Of a stretch of 64,000 nt of DNA, positions 10,101-18,908 are shown piece after piece. The position numbers and the translations under genes were made by a program. How positions within the stretch are numbered: position 1 is the stretch's first letter; each line of letters starts with the position of its first letter. Source of the DNA: Psococerastis gibbosa (lineage: Eukaryota > Arthropoda > Insecta > Psocodea > Psocidae); contig OZ020491.1 in the NCBI GenBank assembly GCA_963971405.1, positions 2,238,910-2,302,909 on the forward strand. The letters run 5' to 3'. The notes beneath the pieces are model-generated. The model did not search any database and was not told the DNA's origin. It saw nothing but the letters and a program-made list of their open reading frames with translations.

Positions 10101-13100
10101 TATCAATAGCTTTTCATGGTCCTTAAACATTATTACAAGCCTAATTGCAACCAGTATGTACTGGATTTTGATTATAGCATACCTACCTATAGGTTTTACT
10201 TTTAGGCTATATTTTTAAATTCTGGAACTTGTAAGTTGTACACCTCCCTCGTTGGAGGGGTAGAGCCAATTGGACTAAGTCCTGACACATGCGCAGAACA
10301 AGGATCAAGGCCAGCATTTAAGTTTTCGTAACATTCAGGTTCCTCTTAGGTACTTACGCGCGCCTTCTCAGCTCAGTTTTATAATTAACGGGTAAATGTT
10401 GCCCATAGAAGACAAGGATTGGTTTAATACCATTAGAAAGCAGCATATGAACATATTTCATGCAGTATGACACATATCTGAAACAACAAATTATAATAAT
10501 AATATTAAGTCTTTGGCTAGCAAGTTATAATCATAGATTATGGTTATTTCTTGTAAGGACTTTTTATGGACCCAGGCCTCCTTTCAGTACCAACACCGGG
10601 TACAATCAATAAGTTACATCAGTTATATTCATGCCATTTCAAACTAGCTAGGGCTAGCTTGAAGGCGTCGTCTAAAACAAAATAATAATAAATAAATAAA
10701 GAACACAATCACCGTAATATCGGGCTCGTCAAACATTCCTTAACCGAGTAGGGAACTTGTTCCAACAGTAGCCGATGGACGGCCCCGGAAAAAACCTTTA
10801 CCCCATCCAGTGTCCTAATCTCCCGGGTTAGCTTGTCAAACAACCGGATACACATCTCCCTAGGAGACCTAAGGGTAGCCGTCGGACGACTGTTCACCCG
10901 TAGGAAACAGTCCCTATTTCTGGTCCCATAGGTATGGGTATTACCTGATCTGGGGGGTGGGTTTTTCCGCAAGTGCACTAATGTCTCCAAGATATATAGA
11001 GCGGGTAGAGTTAGTATACCAAATTCCCTAAATAAGGGCCGGCAAAATACTCTTTGGTCTTTCATACACGCAATGGTTCTAATAGCCCTCTTACGTAAGC
11101 GGAAAACCCGGAGGGAGTCAGTTGAGTTACCCCTACAGATAATGCCATATCGGATGTGACTTTCAAAAAGACCAAAGTACACAAGTCTTAGCGAACGATT
11201 GTCCATAAAAAATGAAATATTTCTAAGTCGGAAGTTTATGGATCCAAGCTTATGGCATAATGTATTAATTTTGGTTTTTCCAATTAAGGTGCTTGTCCAG
11301 CTCAACTCCTAAAAAACCAACCGAATCGCTCTCAGTCAGGGGAACATCATCCACCCTTAATAATGGGCTCCTTTCAACAGGCTTTCTACCAGCAAACAAT
11401 GTAAAGGAGGTCATTCCTAGGTTGAGAACAAGTTTGTTAGAAAAAATGCCAGTTCCTTGCGATAATTACCATTGACGCAATGAAACAGGCGAAAGCATGA
11501 TTTAACCAAGTACAGATATGAGTCTTATAATAATCATAGATGCCAAGCAAAATAAACAAGAGACATCCGAAAGATAATAATAAAATACGTTTATTTAAAA
11601 AAAAAAAATGAACATTGCTTCTATATGTAAGCCCCAATAAATCAGTCAGGACATGCAGAGTAGTGGTACAGACTCCCGACTTGGACTTGGACTCCCGAAG
11701 TGGAATACTCGAGAAGTGGATGACTTAATAGTGGAAGTGGTTGTTTTTTTATAAGGCGCCCATTCCACCGACCGGCTAGGGCTATTTACAAAAACAGAGA
11801 CGTGGTAGCAGACATTCAAGAATTAGGTGGCGTTTCCACCGACCTCGCATTGCAGAATGCAAATGACATTGACGGAAATTAGAATTTTTCTTTTTACAGA
11901 AATCTATTAAAATGTTTATACTTAACATATCCCATGACGCCATTTTTTAATTTTAGTTTGTTTGTGATTTTACTGTATAATCATTGATCAATTTTAACTA
12001 TGGCATAGAGGAAAATAAACATTTCCGTCAATTCTGCAATGCGAGGTCGGTGGAAACCCCGCCTAAGTCTTGAATTTCAGCTACCACGTCACTGTTTTTG
12101 TGTATATAGCCCTAGCCGGTCGGTGGAATGGGCGCCTTAGCATTCGTGCTATTTCTCCAAACACTGCTACTGTTGGGTTATGCCTTGGATCGGTTTTAAA
12201 TTTATAGATAAAAAAATATCACACTTTGAATTAATATTGTGTATTCGCCATCTTTGTAGCAAGGAAGTAAAAAAAACATTGTAAACTCTAAACAGTGTCA
12301 CAGACAATGTCATAGACAAACAAAAATATTATTAAATTAATATTTATTTTCATTATTATTATTTTTAATTTTATTATTATTTTATTATGAAATAGCAAAA
12401 ATTATAATTTAAAAAATTTATTTCAACATCCTCCCCTTAATTTTTGCATGAATAATTAAATTCCTAAATTCTTTGTACCTTTTAAATATCTTAAAGTTCT
12501 TTTTACATCGGAAACATTATCAGTTTTAGGTTCAATACAACGACTTTCATAATTCACACTGAAAGTTATATCTGGTCGTGTTTTAGTAGAACAATATAAG
12601 AGACTACCGACTGCTTCGCGGTATGGAAAGGATATATTTTTACTGTTATCTGACTTTTGATTACATATTGGAGTTTTAACAGAATTTGCTTCCGACATAT
12701 TATAAGTTTTAAGCATGTTTTCAACATATTTCTCCTGGCTAATTTTTATACCAGCTTTAGTTCTCAAAATTTCAATACCTACATATTTCTTTATGTCTTT
12801 GTTATAGGTAACTTCGCAAAGTTTGCTTAGCTTTTTTACAAAATCATTCAACATCAATTCATTTTTACTTATTATTAATCCATCATCAACATGAATTGAA
12901 ATTATCAAGCTTTTATCAGTATTACAATAAATACAAGGATCTGATTTTAATCTCTGTAAACCAATCGATAATAAATAATCATTCAACTTAGAATTCCACA
13001 ATGCTGGAGATTGTTTAAGTCCGTACAATGACTTTTTTAATAGACATACTTTGTCTTTGTTTTTAGCGTTTTTAAATCCTTCCGGAATATGCATAAAAAT

Positions 13101-16100
13101 TTTCTCATTAAGATCGCTATTTAAAAATGCAGATTTTATATCAAATGAAGCAATTAGCATTTTTTTCTTTGCTGCTAAAGCAAATAACAATCGTAAACTA
13201 TTTGAATCTACCACTGGACTAAATATATCGGTAAAATCTATGCCATTTTCTTGTTCGAAACCTCTTACAACGAGTCTGGCTTTAAAAGTATTATTATCTT
13301 TTTTGCGAAAAATCCAGCGAGAAGTCAAAATCTTATTATTTTCAGCTTCTGCTTTTGGAATATAAATCCAAGTTTTATTAGAAATCAACGATTCTTTCTC
13401 CTTCTCTACAGCATCTACCCATTCTTTACATTCATTGCCTTTTACGGCTTCTTCAAACGTTAAATATACGCTATCATCAAATAGATCAGTTAAATTAGTT
13501 TCACAATCATCAAGTGTAGCAGGTTTCCGTAGATTAATTCTACTTCTTAATTTATAAGGGTATTCCTTTGGAGTTTCAGGTTCTGATTCAGACTCACCGT
13601 CAGCATCATTTTCACTGATTATTTCCTCCACAGATTCATTGACTCTACGTGGGCTCACTTGGTGCTTGTCTGATTCAGACTCTGAATCCTTGAAAAATTC
13701 TGAAACATTAAAATCAAGTTTTACCATTTCTTCAGGTTTTAGCTTATTTTTAATTTTAAGTGAATTTTCAGGAAAAATAACATCCCTAGAAATAACAATC
13801 TTTTTAATGTTTGGGTCAAACAAACGATAACCATTATGATTATAACCAACGAATATCAATTTTCTTGATCTTTCATCAAGCTTCTTAACACGAGGTAGAA
13901 TTTTGGCATAAGCTTCAGAACCAAAAATTTTTAAATTTTTTAAATCTGGTCTTTTTCCAGTCCAATTTTCTATAGGCGTTGCCTTGCTATTAACTGTTGG
14001 ACTGCGATTAAGTAAAAAACAACTTGTCTTAGCCGCTTCACTCCATAAATTTTTATTAACATTACTATCAAAGAGTAAACTTCTTATTTTTTCAGTAATT
14101 GTCCGATTTAATCTTTCTGAACGAGGGTTCATTTGAGGACTATAACTAGCAGTTACATCAAAAAATATTCCTCTATTATAAAACCATTGTTTTAATGGCA
14201 GGTATTCACCTCCACCGTCACATTTAAATCTGCATACTTTTAAACCTTTTTCATTTTCGGCTCGCAAAATAAAATTTTTTATAACATTTGCTGCGTCTGA
14301 TTTTGCTTTTATAGGATGTACTTCACTATAACACGTAAAATCATCAATTATTGATACATAATATTTGCATTGATCAATAGATTCAATTTCAAAGGGACCT
14401 TCGACGTCACTATGAATTATTTCGAGCATTCGAGTAGCACGCTTTAAATTTCCACTAAAGGGATCACGAGCATGTCGAGCTTTAATACAAATTTCACAAT
14501 TTTTAATATCTAAAGAATTTTTAGTTATTTTTATTCCATCTGACATTGTTGCAAGTCTTTGCAAATTTTTAAAACTAATATGACCTAATTTTCTATGCCA
14601 TTCATAAATGTCGTCATAATCATTCACAGAAAAAATATTTTCTCTATTTTTTAAATTTTGGTTTTTACCATATTTTAAATTAACAACGAACAAACCGTTA
14701 TTTTCTTTACCTTCCATGACAGTTTCGAATTTTGAATTAATAATTTCTACGTTTCCTTTTGAAAATAATACAAACCCACCTTTATCGGTGATTTTTTTAA
14801 CAGAAAGAAGATTTTGAGATAACTCCGGTACGTAAACTACATTGTTTAATGTCACACTCTCACTCTTTAATGTTCCTATGGCCGTTCCAAATAAGGATTC
14901 ATTCTTTTTTGCTAAACTGAATTTTGATATTGCAGGATTACTATTCTCAAGACAATTTAAATTATTAACTAAATGTTTACTTGCTGCACTATCGACAGCT
15001 AAGCTAATACTTTTATTATTATTAAAGTAATTGGAATTTTTAGATACCAAAAAAACTTTATTATTATTGCTGTCACCATTTTCTCTATTTCTGTTACGGA
15101 AAAAACACTCTGAGGATCGGTGCGAATTCCTCTTTTTACAAATTCCGCAATAAAGCGTATTTCTTTCATCTCTAGCTTTTTTAAAACATTTTTCAATCCT
15201 ATGATTTCTTAATTTGCAATACGTACAGAAAAGTTCATTTTTATTTTTAAAATTAGAATTAGATAGAGTACTTTTACCTTGGGCTAGTGTTTTGAATGCT
15301 ACTGAGTTGATTCCACATCGTTCGTCCTCTAATTGAAGGCGAGAAAAAAGATTGGCAAGCGTCTTATCTTTTGCAGTGACTGACTCCCAAGCACTTCTGA
15401 AGGCGTTGAATTTTTCGGGAAGAGAAGATACAATCTTTGTTACAACCATCTCGTCTGTTAACTTTTCTCCCAATGAAGCTAGTCTATGGATAATTATTTT
15501 TATTTCAGCAATTCCCTTGTTGACATCTTCCAATTTAAAGTTGTAAAAATCCGTTAGAAGAGAACATTTTTGTTGATGAGTGTCCTTATTGTAGAGATCA
15601 TTTAATGCTTTATACATTTCGGCTGATGTTGTACATGTTAGTAAATGCACAATTTGGCTGCTATCCACTGAGGTTACAATTAGTCGTTGAGCTTTTATGT
15701 CAGTTTTTATCCACGATGTATCATCTTTTTTATCCTTGGTAAGGATACTTGGTAAAGGTTCCGTTCCGGTTGCAATGTCGTACGCATATATCGATTTTAA
15801 GATGACATCTATTTGAAATTTCCACGTGAGGTAGTTTGGACCATTTAATTTTTCAATTTTTACGTCTTCGGGCATGGTGTACTGGTAAGATTAGGTTACA
15901 CAAGCACTTTGCACACGCGACAATTTTAATTATTATTTTTAATTTTTCTTTTTAATTGATTTTACGGAACATCTTGGTTTCCCGATTTATCTGGGCCCAT
16001 AACCTGTTGGGTTATGCCTTGGATCGGTTTTAAATTTATAGATAAAAAAATATCACACTTTGAATTAATATTGTGTATTCGCCATCTTTGTAGCAAGGAA

Positions 16101-16686
16101 GTAAAAAAAACATTGTAAACTCTAAACAGTGTCACAGACAATGTCATAGACAAACAAAAATATTATTAAATTAATATTTATTTTCATTATTATTATTTTT
16201 AATTTTATTATTATTTTATTATGAAATAGCAAAAATTATAATTTAAAAAATTTATTTCAACAGCTACTACTAGATTCTCCAACTTCTAATCATTGATCTC
16301 AGTTTTAGCAATTAATTTGAAGCCGGAGGAAATTTATATACGGTAGCTAATTACAAGTGAGTGGCCTGAAGAGTATACCTCCTAAGTCGACTGACTGCAG
16401 GGGACACTGTTCTGTTAACTCAGCTATTTGTCACCTCCATAACGGACGCATTTAATTTATAACTGAAATTATAAAAAAATAGGAAGGCAAAAAATACTAA
16501 CTGTGTGGTAGGCTGTTTCAAAACAAGCTTGTCAGCAACTTCAATCGCGCCCCGGTGCAGCCAGCAATGAGCATCGATTGCTACGGTCCGTCCTGTGTAC
16601 TCCTTAATATTAATAGGTCGTGAACTTTTTTCCAAAAACAGAAGTAAATTTGAAGTGCTAATTCTAATGTCTTTACACCTCGCCAT
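3917..16686 (-). CDS. EXO1-like protein, predicted catalytically impaired (five exons, 3' end not resolved)
   Basis: Five minus-strand exons (16502-16686, 10358-10477, 7631-7892, 4896-5123, 3917-4168) have GT-AG borders and matching phases and join to 349 codons without a stop. The product follows the XPG/FEN1-family nuclease core of exonuclease 1, a 5'-3' enzyme of mismatch repair and end resection. Family signatures seen are [51 protein letters not shown] and QYQLVYDP. Relative to human EXO1, metal ligands D30, E150, D171 and D225 are kept. D78 is Tyr86, D152 is Gly160, D173 is Ala181, and K85 is Asn93. The N-terminus carries about eight extra residues and lacks the family's MGI start. The clean exons argue against a simple dead pseudogene. 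After exon 5 a strong donor (gtaagt) suggests further exons to the left; read-through would instead stop three codons later. Confidence 0.8.
4896..5123 (-). CDS. EXO1-like exon 4
   Basis: The acceptor is tcttcag and the donor gtaagc; 76 codons, phase 0 at both ends. [19 protein letters not shown] is followed by [19 protein letters not shown], which matches KMDQFGNG...[17 protein letters not shown] in EXO1. Ligand D225 is present. The H3TH region after it is diverged: the glycines that contact DNA backbone are only partly kept ([11 protein letters not shown]). Confidence 0.87.
5380..6860. repeat. Large palindromic repeat family (A'-B-A-C-B'), copy 1
   Basis: Blocks are arranged as inverted copies. 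A' (about 5380-5700) is the reverse complement of A (6065-6385), and B (5730-6060) is the reverse complement of B' (6585-6860). B begins at a short palindrome, tatacgtagtata, and contains a (gtct)n tract and gaggtcccaggaacc. C carries a long C run then gagatatcggaaattt. Similar A'-B-A-C copies lie at 62880-63985 and, without A', at 51245-52090. No coding domain is recognised; short ORFs here are repeat-derived. Confidence 0.75.
6875..7075. repeat. Dispersed repeat W, copy 1
   Basis: The stretch with attgtttccatatg, acaaactggtatacgtc and accattgacacaatt recurs in diverged form at 52095-52215 and 53885-53990. Its class is unknown. No ORF is supported. Confidence 0.45.
7079..7550 (+). repeat. 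tRNA-Glu-derived SINE, interrupted copy
   Basis: The head (gtagagtagtggtacggact, 7088-7107) is separated from the body (7393-7550: cccgaaaggg, ggttcgagtcc, ggagggcatgtaaagc, ctccgctaggttggct) by about 280 bp that is absent from other copies and starts with a (tag)n tract. Full copies are listed at other positions. Confidence 0.7.
7631..7892 (-). CDS. EXO1-like exon 3
   Basis: The exon runs from acceptor gcattgcag to donor gtaagt; 262 bp, phase 2 to phase 0. It encodes the helical gateway region ([13 protein letters not shown]...) and the internal nuclease core [18 protein letters not shown] with [13 protein letters not shown]. Glu158 and Asp179 match E150 and D171. Gly160 replaces D152 and Ala181 replaces D173, the residue whose alanine mutant is the classic nuclease-dead EXO1. 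Confidence 0.88.
7951..8113. mobile_element. Palindromic MITE of the ctatataggagaga family
   Basis: The left end agttctatataggagaga and right end tctctcttacatagaact are inverted. A central gccacgtctcctaggataaa is shared with related copies at 23609-23755, 25797-26041, 27597-27706, 39716-39893 and 56861-57229. It sits just upstream of EXO1-like exon 3, in the intron. Confidence 0.6.
8203..8345 (+). repeat. SINE-like repeat 2
   Basis: It begins cttcgatggcaaggtggta and ends with tcggatacattcatt and gcgattaacctttt, then an A-rich run. Related copies lie at 30064-30240, 36605-36775, 54617-54775 and 59503-59680, with a 3' fragment at 27776-27875. An A-box-like ggtggtagcgtgcttg is present in fuller copies; no clear B box. 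Confidence 0.65.
8433..8808. mobile_element. PIF/Harbinger-like MITE H, copy 1
   Basis: TTA (8430-8432 and 8809-8811) flanks a 376-bp element with long inverted ends: GGTGCCCATTCCATTGACCG on the left, and the right end closes aatgggcgcc. The arms carry gacgtggtagcagacattca and tcgcattgcagaatt. Copies at 11755-12136 and 27206-27587 have the interior in the opposite orientation. It lies in the EXO1-like second intron. Confidence 0.75.
9264..9532. mobile_element. PIF/Harbinger-like MITE, subfamily 2 (near-perfect palindrome)
   Basis: TTA flanks both sides. The ends are ggggctattccac and gtggaatacctgcc. The arms contain ttaaggagactattatgtag and its inverse, and the centre reads atggtagcagacatcatg. 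Related ends occur at 25186-25743 and 39484-39615. Confidence 0.65.
9939..10340. repeat. Inverted repeat with arms of about 145 bp beside EXO1-like exon 2
   Basis: The left arm (9939-10087) and right arm (10194-10340) are reverse complements with few mismatches. They share aaaacttaaatgctggcc, tgcgcatgtgtcaggactta, gtgtacaacttacaagttcc and tatagcctaaaagtaaaacc. About 106 bp separate the arms. It is probably a foldback or MITE; no target duplication was seen. Confidence 0.75.
10358..10477 (-). CDS. EXO1-like exon 2
   Basis: The acceptor is ttgtttcag and the donor gtaagt. The 120-bp exon completes codon 62 and encodes [19 protein letters not shown] followed by [10 protein letters not shown]. 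This aligns with YVGFCMKF...ILVFDG of EXO1. The metal-binding aspartate of the VFDG box is Tyr86 and the usual catalytic lysine is Asn93, while the arginine equivalent to R92 is kept (Arg100). A 400-bp inverted repeat ends some 17 bases past its donor. Confidence 0.85.
10706..11470 (-). pseudogene. 3' part of a Jockey/CR1-like non-LTR retrotransposon reverse transcriptase
   Basis: The 198-codon frame at 10709-11305 holds [48 protein letters not shown] and a stop, the usual C-terminal thumb region of Jockey-type ORF2. A short stretch further upstream in another frame (to about 11470) has [10 protein letters not shown] and [14 protein letters not shown] of the same domain, so at least one frameshift lies near 11305. 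The catalytic palm and endonuclease are absent, so the copy is 5'-truncated and dead. It sits in the EXO1-like first intron. Confidence 0.75.
11755..12136. mobile_element. PIF/Harbinger-like MITE H, copy 2
   Basis: It has the same ends and interior as the copy at 8433-8808 but in inverted orientation: left GGCGCCCATTCCACCGACCG, right aatgggcgcc followed by TTA. The left flank is TAA rather than TTA. The Copia element begins only 35 bases to its right. Confidence 0.72.
12171..12428 (-). repeat. 3' LTR of the Copia element
   Basis: Minus-strand sequence starts TGTTGAAATAAA and ends AACCCAACA. It is preceded on that strand by the purine tract (12429-12441). I saw no difference from the other LTR. 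Confidence 0.95.
12456..15875 (-). CDS. Copia Gag-Pol polyprotein lacking RNase H
   Basis: This is a single ORF of 1139 codons. It holds a UBN2-type Gag at the N-terminus, zinc knuckles at C217-C220-H225-C230 and C243-C246-H252-C257, and protease VDSAASKHL with D295; the usual Gly after D-S is Ala. The integrase has H427, H432, C460, C463, then D490, D553 and E587. Reverse transcriptase holds [26 protein letters not shown] and HVDDGLI (D997, D998). The frame ends [14 protein letters not shown] and stops, where Copia proteins normally continue into RNase H with its DAD/SSTEAEY motifs. Only about 30 bases then precede the 3' LTR, so the domain is deleted rather than frameshifted. Such an element probably needs help in trans. 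Confidence 0.93.
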   Translation of the reverse strand: MPEDVKIEKLNGPNYLTWKFQIDVILKSIYAYDIATGTEPLPSILTKDKKDDTSWIKTDIKAQRLIVTSVDSSQIVHLLTCTTSAEMYKALNDLYNKDTHQQKCSLLTDFYNFKLEDVNKGIAEIKIIIHRLASLGEKLTDEMVVTKIVSSLPEKFNAFRSAWESVTAKDKTLANLFSRLQLEDERCGINSVAFKTLAQGKSTLSNSNFKNKNELFCTYCKLRNHRIEKCFKKARDERNTLYCGICKKRNSHRSSECFFRNRNRENGDSNNNKVFLVSKNSNYFNNNKSISLAVDSAASKHLVNNLNCLENSNPAISKFSLAKKNESLFGTAIGTLKSESVTLNNVVYVPELSQNLLSVKKITDKGGFVLFSKGNVEIINSKFETVMEGKENNGLFVVNLKYGKNQNLKNRENIFSVNDYDDIYEWHRKLGHISFKNLQRLATMSDGIKITKNSLDIKNCEICIKARHARDPFSGNLKRATRMLEIIHSDVEGPFEIESIDQCKYYVSIIDDFTCYSEVHPIKAKSDAANVIKNFILRAENEKGLKVCRFKCDGGGEYLPLKQWFYNRGIFFDVTASYSPQMNPRSERLNRTITEKIRSLLFDSNVNKNLWSEAAKTSCFLLNRSPTVNSKATPIENWTGKRPDLKNLKIFGSEAYAKILPRVKKLDERSRKLIFVGYNHNGYRLFDPNIKKIVISRDVIFPENSLKIKNKLKPEEMVKLDFNVSEFFKDSESESDKHQVSPRRVNESVEEIISENDADGESESEPETPKEYPYKLRSRINLRKPATLDDCETNLTDLFDDSVYLTFEEAVKGNECKEWVDAVEKEKESLISNKTWIYIPKAEAENNKILTSRWIFRKKDNNTFKARLVVRGFEQENGIDFTDIFSPVVDSNSLRLLFALAAKKKMLIASFDIKSAFLNSDLNEKIFMHIPEGFKNAKNKDKVCLLKKSLYGLKQSPALWNSKLNDYLLSIGLQRLKSDPCIYCNTDKSLIISIHVDDGLIISKNELMLNDFVKKLSKLCEVTYNKDIKKYVGIEILRTKAGIKISQEKYVENMLKTYNMSEANSVKTPICNQKSDNSKNISFPYREAVGSLLYCSTKTRPDITFSVNYESRCIEPKTDNVSDVKRTLRYLKGTKNLGI
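15990..16004 (-). other. Copia primer binding site (initiator tRNA-Met, internal)
   Basis: Directly inside the 5' LTR the minus strand reads ggttatgggcccaga. This matches the half-tRNA primer site known for Drosophila copia, where an internal fragment of initiator tRNA-Met primes synthesis. Confidence 0.85.
16005..16262 (-). repeat. 5' LTR of the Copia element
   Basis: A 258-bp repeat with TGTTG...CAACA ends, followed on the right by the duplicated target GCTAC. Confidence 0.95.
16502..16686 (-). CDS. EXO1-like exon 1
   Basis: The exon encodes residues 1-61 and two bases of codon 62. It contains [19 protein letters not shown] followed by [15 protein letters not shown], matching the N-terminal half of the EXO1 nuclease domain; D38 corresponds to ligand D30. 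The Met at 16686 gives a start (MARCKD...) unlike MGI. The donor is gttagt, phase 2. A missed tiny upstream exon carrying the usual start is possible. Confidence 0.75.
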
Positions 16687-17004
16687 GCTGTACTATAAAA
16701 TAAATTATAAAATAAAACAATAATATAACATAACAAAAAGCGGCAAGCATGCCAAATTGCCAAATGCCAATCCAGTGTTGCCAGCCAGAATGCCAGATGC
16801 TGAAACCGAAATGCGGATGGCCGACGTTAAAAATGCGGATTTTGAAGAAGAAATGCGGTACTTTACTTATCTACTATAAATAATCACCTGCTGGACACCC
16901 CCCCCCCCCCACCCATATCATTTCCATTAAAATTTAGAAAAAGGGGGAAAACCGTTCCCATGGACCCACGCACCTTTTAATTTTATAGGCTATAAATACC
17001 CTAG

Positions 17005-17135
17005 GATTATAACTGTAAACAAACAAATTTTGAATAGCAATTTCCATTATAAAATTATCTTGTTTGCATTGTTTATTTCCAGGGGAATCAGGGGATTAAA
17101 TAAATACCGGTATTATAACTGCCTCGATCAGGCTA
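17005..17135. repeat. Fragment of the CAGCAGCCTGATC-ended palindromic family
   Basis: It shares aggattataactgtaaac, ttgaatagcaatttccatta and ccggtattataactgcctcg with the full copy at 50927-51101. Its left end is lost. Confidence 0.65.
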
Positions 17136-17849
17136 CAGACGGGAGAGTTCCAACTTTGATGGATTATTAAAATTCGACGTGTTTAAAAGTTATTTGAAAA
17201 GATTCTAAGAACGACTGATAAGCTAAACATGACAAAAATCTTGATTTTTCAACTCTCTTCGGGTTCCTTGCGGCTGGCGCGCAAATACAATGGCGTTCTT
17301 GCGCAGGTAAAACAAAGATGGCGGGCTGTCGGAAAGGGAGGGGGTACCCCTGATTCTCGGACATCACCCCCTCATTTTAACATGGAGTGTATAGGCTTTC
17401 CAATGAAATTTATTTTATTTTAAGAAATTTTCGCTTTTCAACGGCAAATTAGTGCTATTTATATGTTCCTTCAATACTTGCGCGGGCACTGACAAAAAAT
17501 TGCGGCAAAGTAGCTGCAAATAATTGTCGAAAAATATTATTTACTTGTGTATGTTATTTTATTTCATTGGTTGTGATACTTCCGCGAGGGCAGAACAGAT
17601 TTTTAAATGGGTATGTGAGCCTAAGCTTGCTTATACATATTACAATTAATGTATTAGTAATGATTTTTACCATAACCATGCAACTTTACCGCATAACTAC
17701 CATGAAATATAGCCTAGTCGGCTGGGCTGCCGACACGCTAGCCTATCATGTTGTTTGTAAATATTAGTAGCGTAAAAAGGGTTATTGTCTCTCCATAATA
17801 CTATCACTAGTATTCAATTTATTATCTGAGCACCAAAGCAGTTAATTTT

Positions 17850-18022
17850 CGTAGGGCCACCGGCCGTGCCCAGCTTGTGTTTTCGGGGGGGGGGGTCCAA
17901 ATTTTTTTTAACGTAATTTATTATTGAATTAATGGTCATCGAGCAATACAGGTTTACATAAAAAATTAATTCGGGGGGGGGGGGGTCCGGACCCCATGCA
18001 CCACCCACCTGGGCACGGCCAT
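17850..18022. repeat. Poly-G repeat (ggccgtgcccag family), copy 1
   Basis: A G run, tccaaatttt, then taatttattattgaattaat, a second G run and tccggaccccatgcaccacc, ending gggcacggccatgg. Copies are at 18262-18445 and, inverted, 37444-37622. Short ORFs over it are non-coding. Confidence 0.7.
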
Positions 18023-18261
18023 GGCCACTGGAAAGTAACGACGATATATATTAATATACATTATTGATCCCAAAAATTGGATATTACATAGTAGCTTATA
18101 TTTTTCTTCTCAAAATCCGATTCTATTTAGTATCAAGCCATTTCATCACGGGGGGAGGTTGAACTCCCCCTTGGCTACGGCCATGATCTCTATCGACTGT
18201 CCGATTGGATCTGGATAATCTTTTGTTGGCCCAGTAGGATCCAATAAATGTTTTGAACATA

Positions 18262-18445
18262 TATACAAGGCTGTTCCCAGATTATGATTTCGGGGGGGGG
18301 GGGTCCAAATATTTTTTTACGTAATTTATTAATGAATTAATGGATAAATTCTTCGAACGATATACAGGTTTACCAGCAGAAATTTAATTGGGGGGGGGGG
18401 GCGGGTGCGGACCCCATGGACCACCTCCTGGGCGCGGCCATGCAT
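18262..18445. repeat. Poly-G repeat (ggccgtgcccag family), copy 2
   Basis: Same order of motifs as copy 1: G run, tccaaatattttttt, aatgaattaatgg, second G run, ggaccccatggaccacc, gggcgcggccatg. Confidence 0.7.
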
Positions 18446-18908
18446 GTATATGTGTATTTTGTAACTTTAAATATTGTGGACTTCGTTCTGCCACAAAGAT
18501 GCAACCTCCACGTGCATTTCGTAATTTTTTTCAGTGGCTTGGGGAACGATATAATTCGGACCTCTCTCACATGTGTTCTGTCTTGGTTTAGGCTGTCACT
18601 ATTAAACAAGCCATAGCAGCAATGCTTGACCATAATGCTAGAAATATGAAACTTAAAACTGTAAAAATCAATAGCGCTCAATGCATTTCATATCCTCCAA
18701 TGGCCGAACGGCTGATTTTGTTTACATTATTTTCGCAATCACGCATGCGCTGTTAGCTCCGCCTCTTACTGTGACGTCACTACGCAAGAACTCCATTCAA
18801 AATATTATATTTTGAAATTTTCAAAAATGCGGTATTTTTTATGTACCCAAAAAATAAATGCGGATTGGAGGCCAAAAATGCGGAAATGCGGGGCATCTGG
18901 CAACATTG

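Larger units (their letters stand above)
12171..16262 (-). mobile_element. Complete young Copia (Ty1) LTR retrotransposon
   Basis: Two 258-bp LTRs (12171-12428 and 16005-16262) look identical base for base, and GCTAC is duplicated at 12166-12170 and 16263-16267. The minus strand reads: 5' LTR, a primer site complementary to the internal part of initiator tRNA-Met (ggttatgggcccaga, as in Drosophila copia), one 1139-codon ORF, purine tract aaggggaggatg, then 3' LTR. Identical LTRs imply a very recent insertion. It lies in the first intron of the EXO1-like gene, in the same orientation. Confidence 0.95.
16773..18908. mobile_element. Possible hAT-type remnant with AAATGCGG subterminal motifs
   Basis: The left end is CAGTGTTGCCAG and the right end, reverse-complemented, is CAATGTTGCCAGATGC. 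Both ends carry repeated aaatgcgg (16806, 16832, 16851; 18826, 18862, 18880). No transposase ORF is seen, and the interior is filled with other repeats (about 17005-17135, 17850-18022, 18105-18185, 18262-18445). The flanking octamers (tgccaatc, tgcattca) do not match well. Confidence 0.35.
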
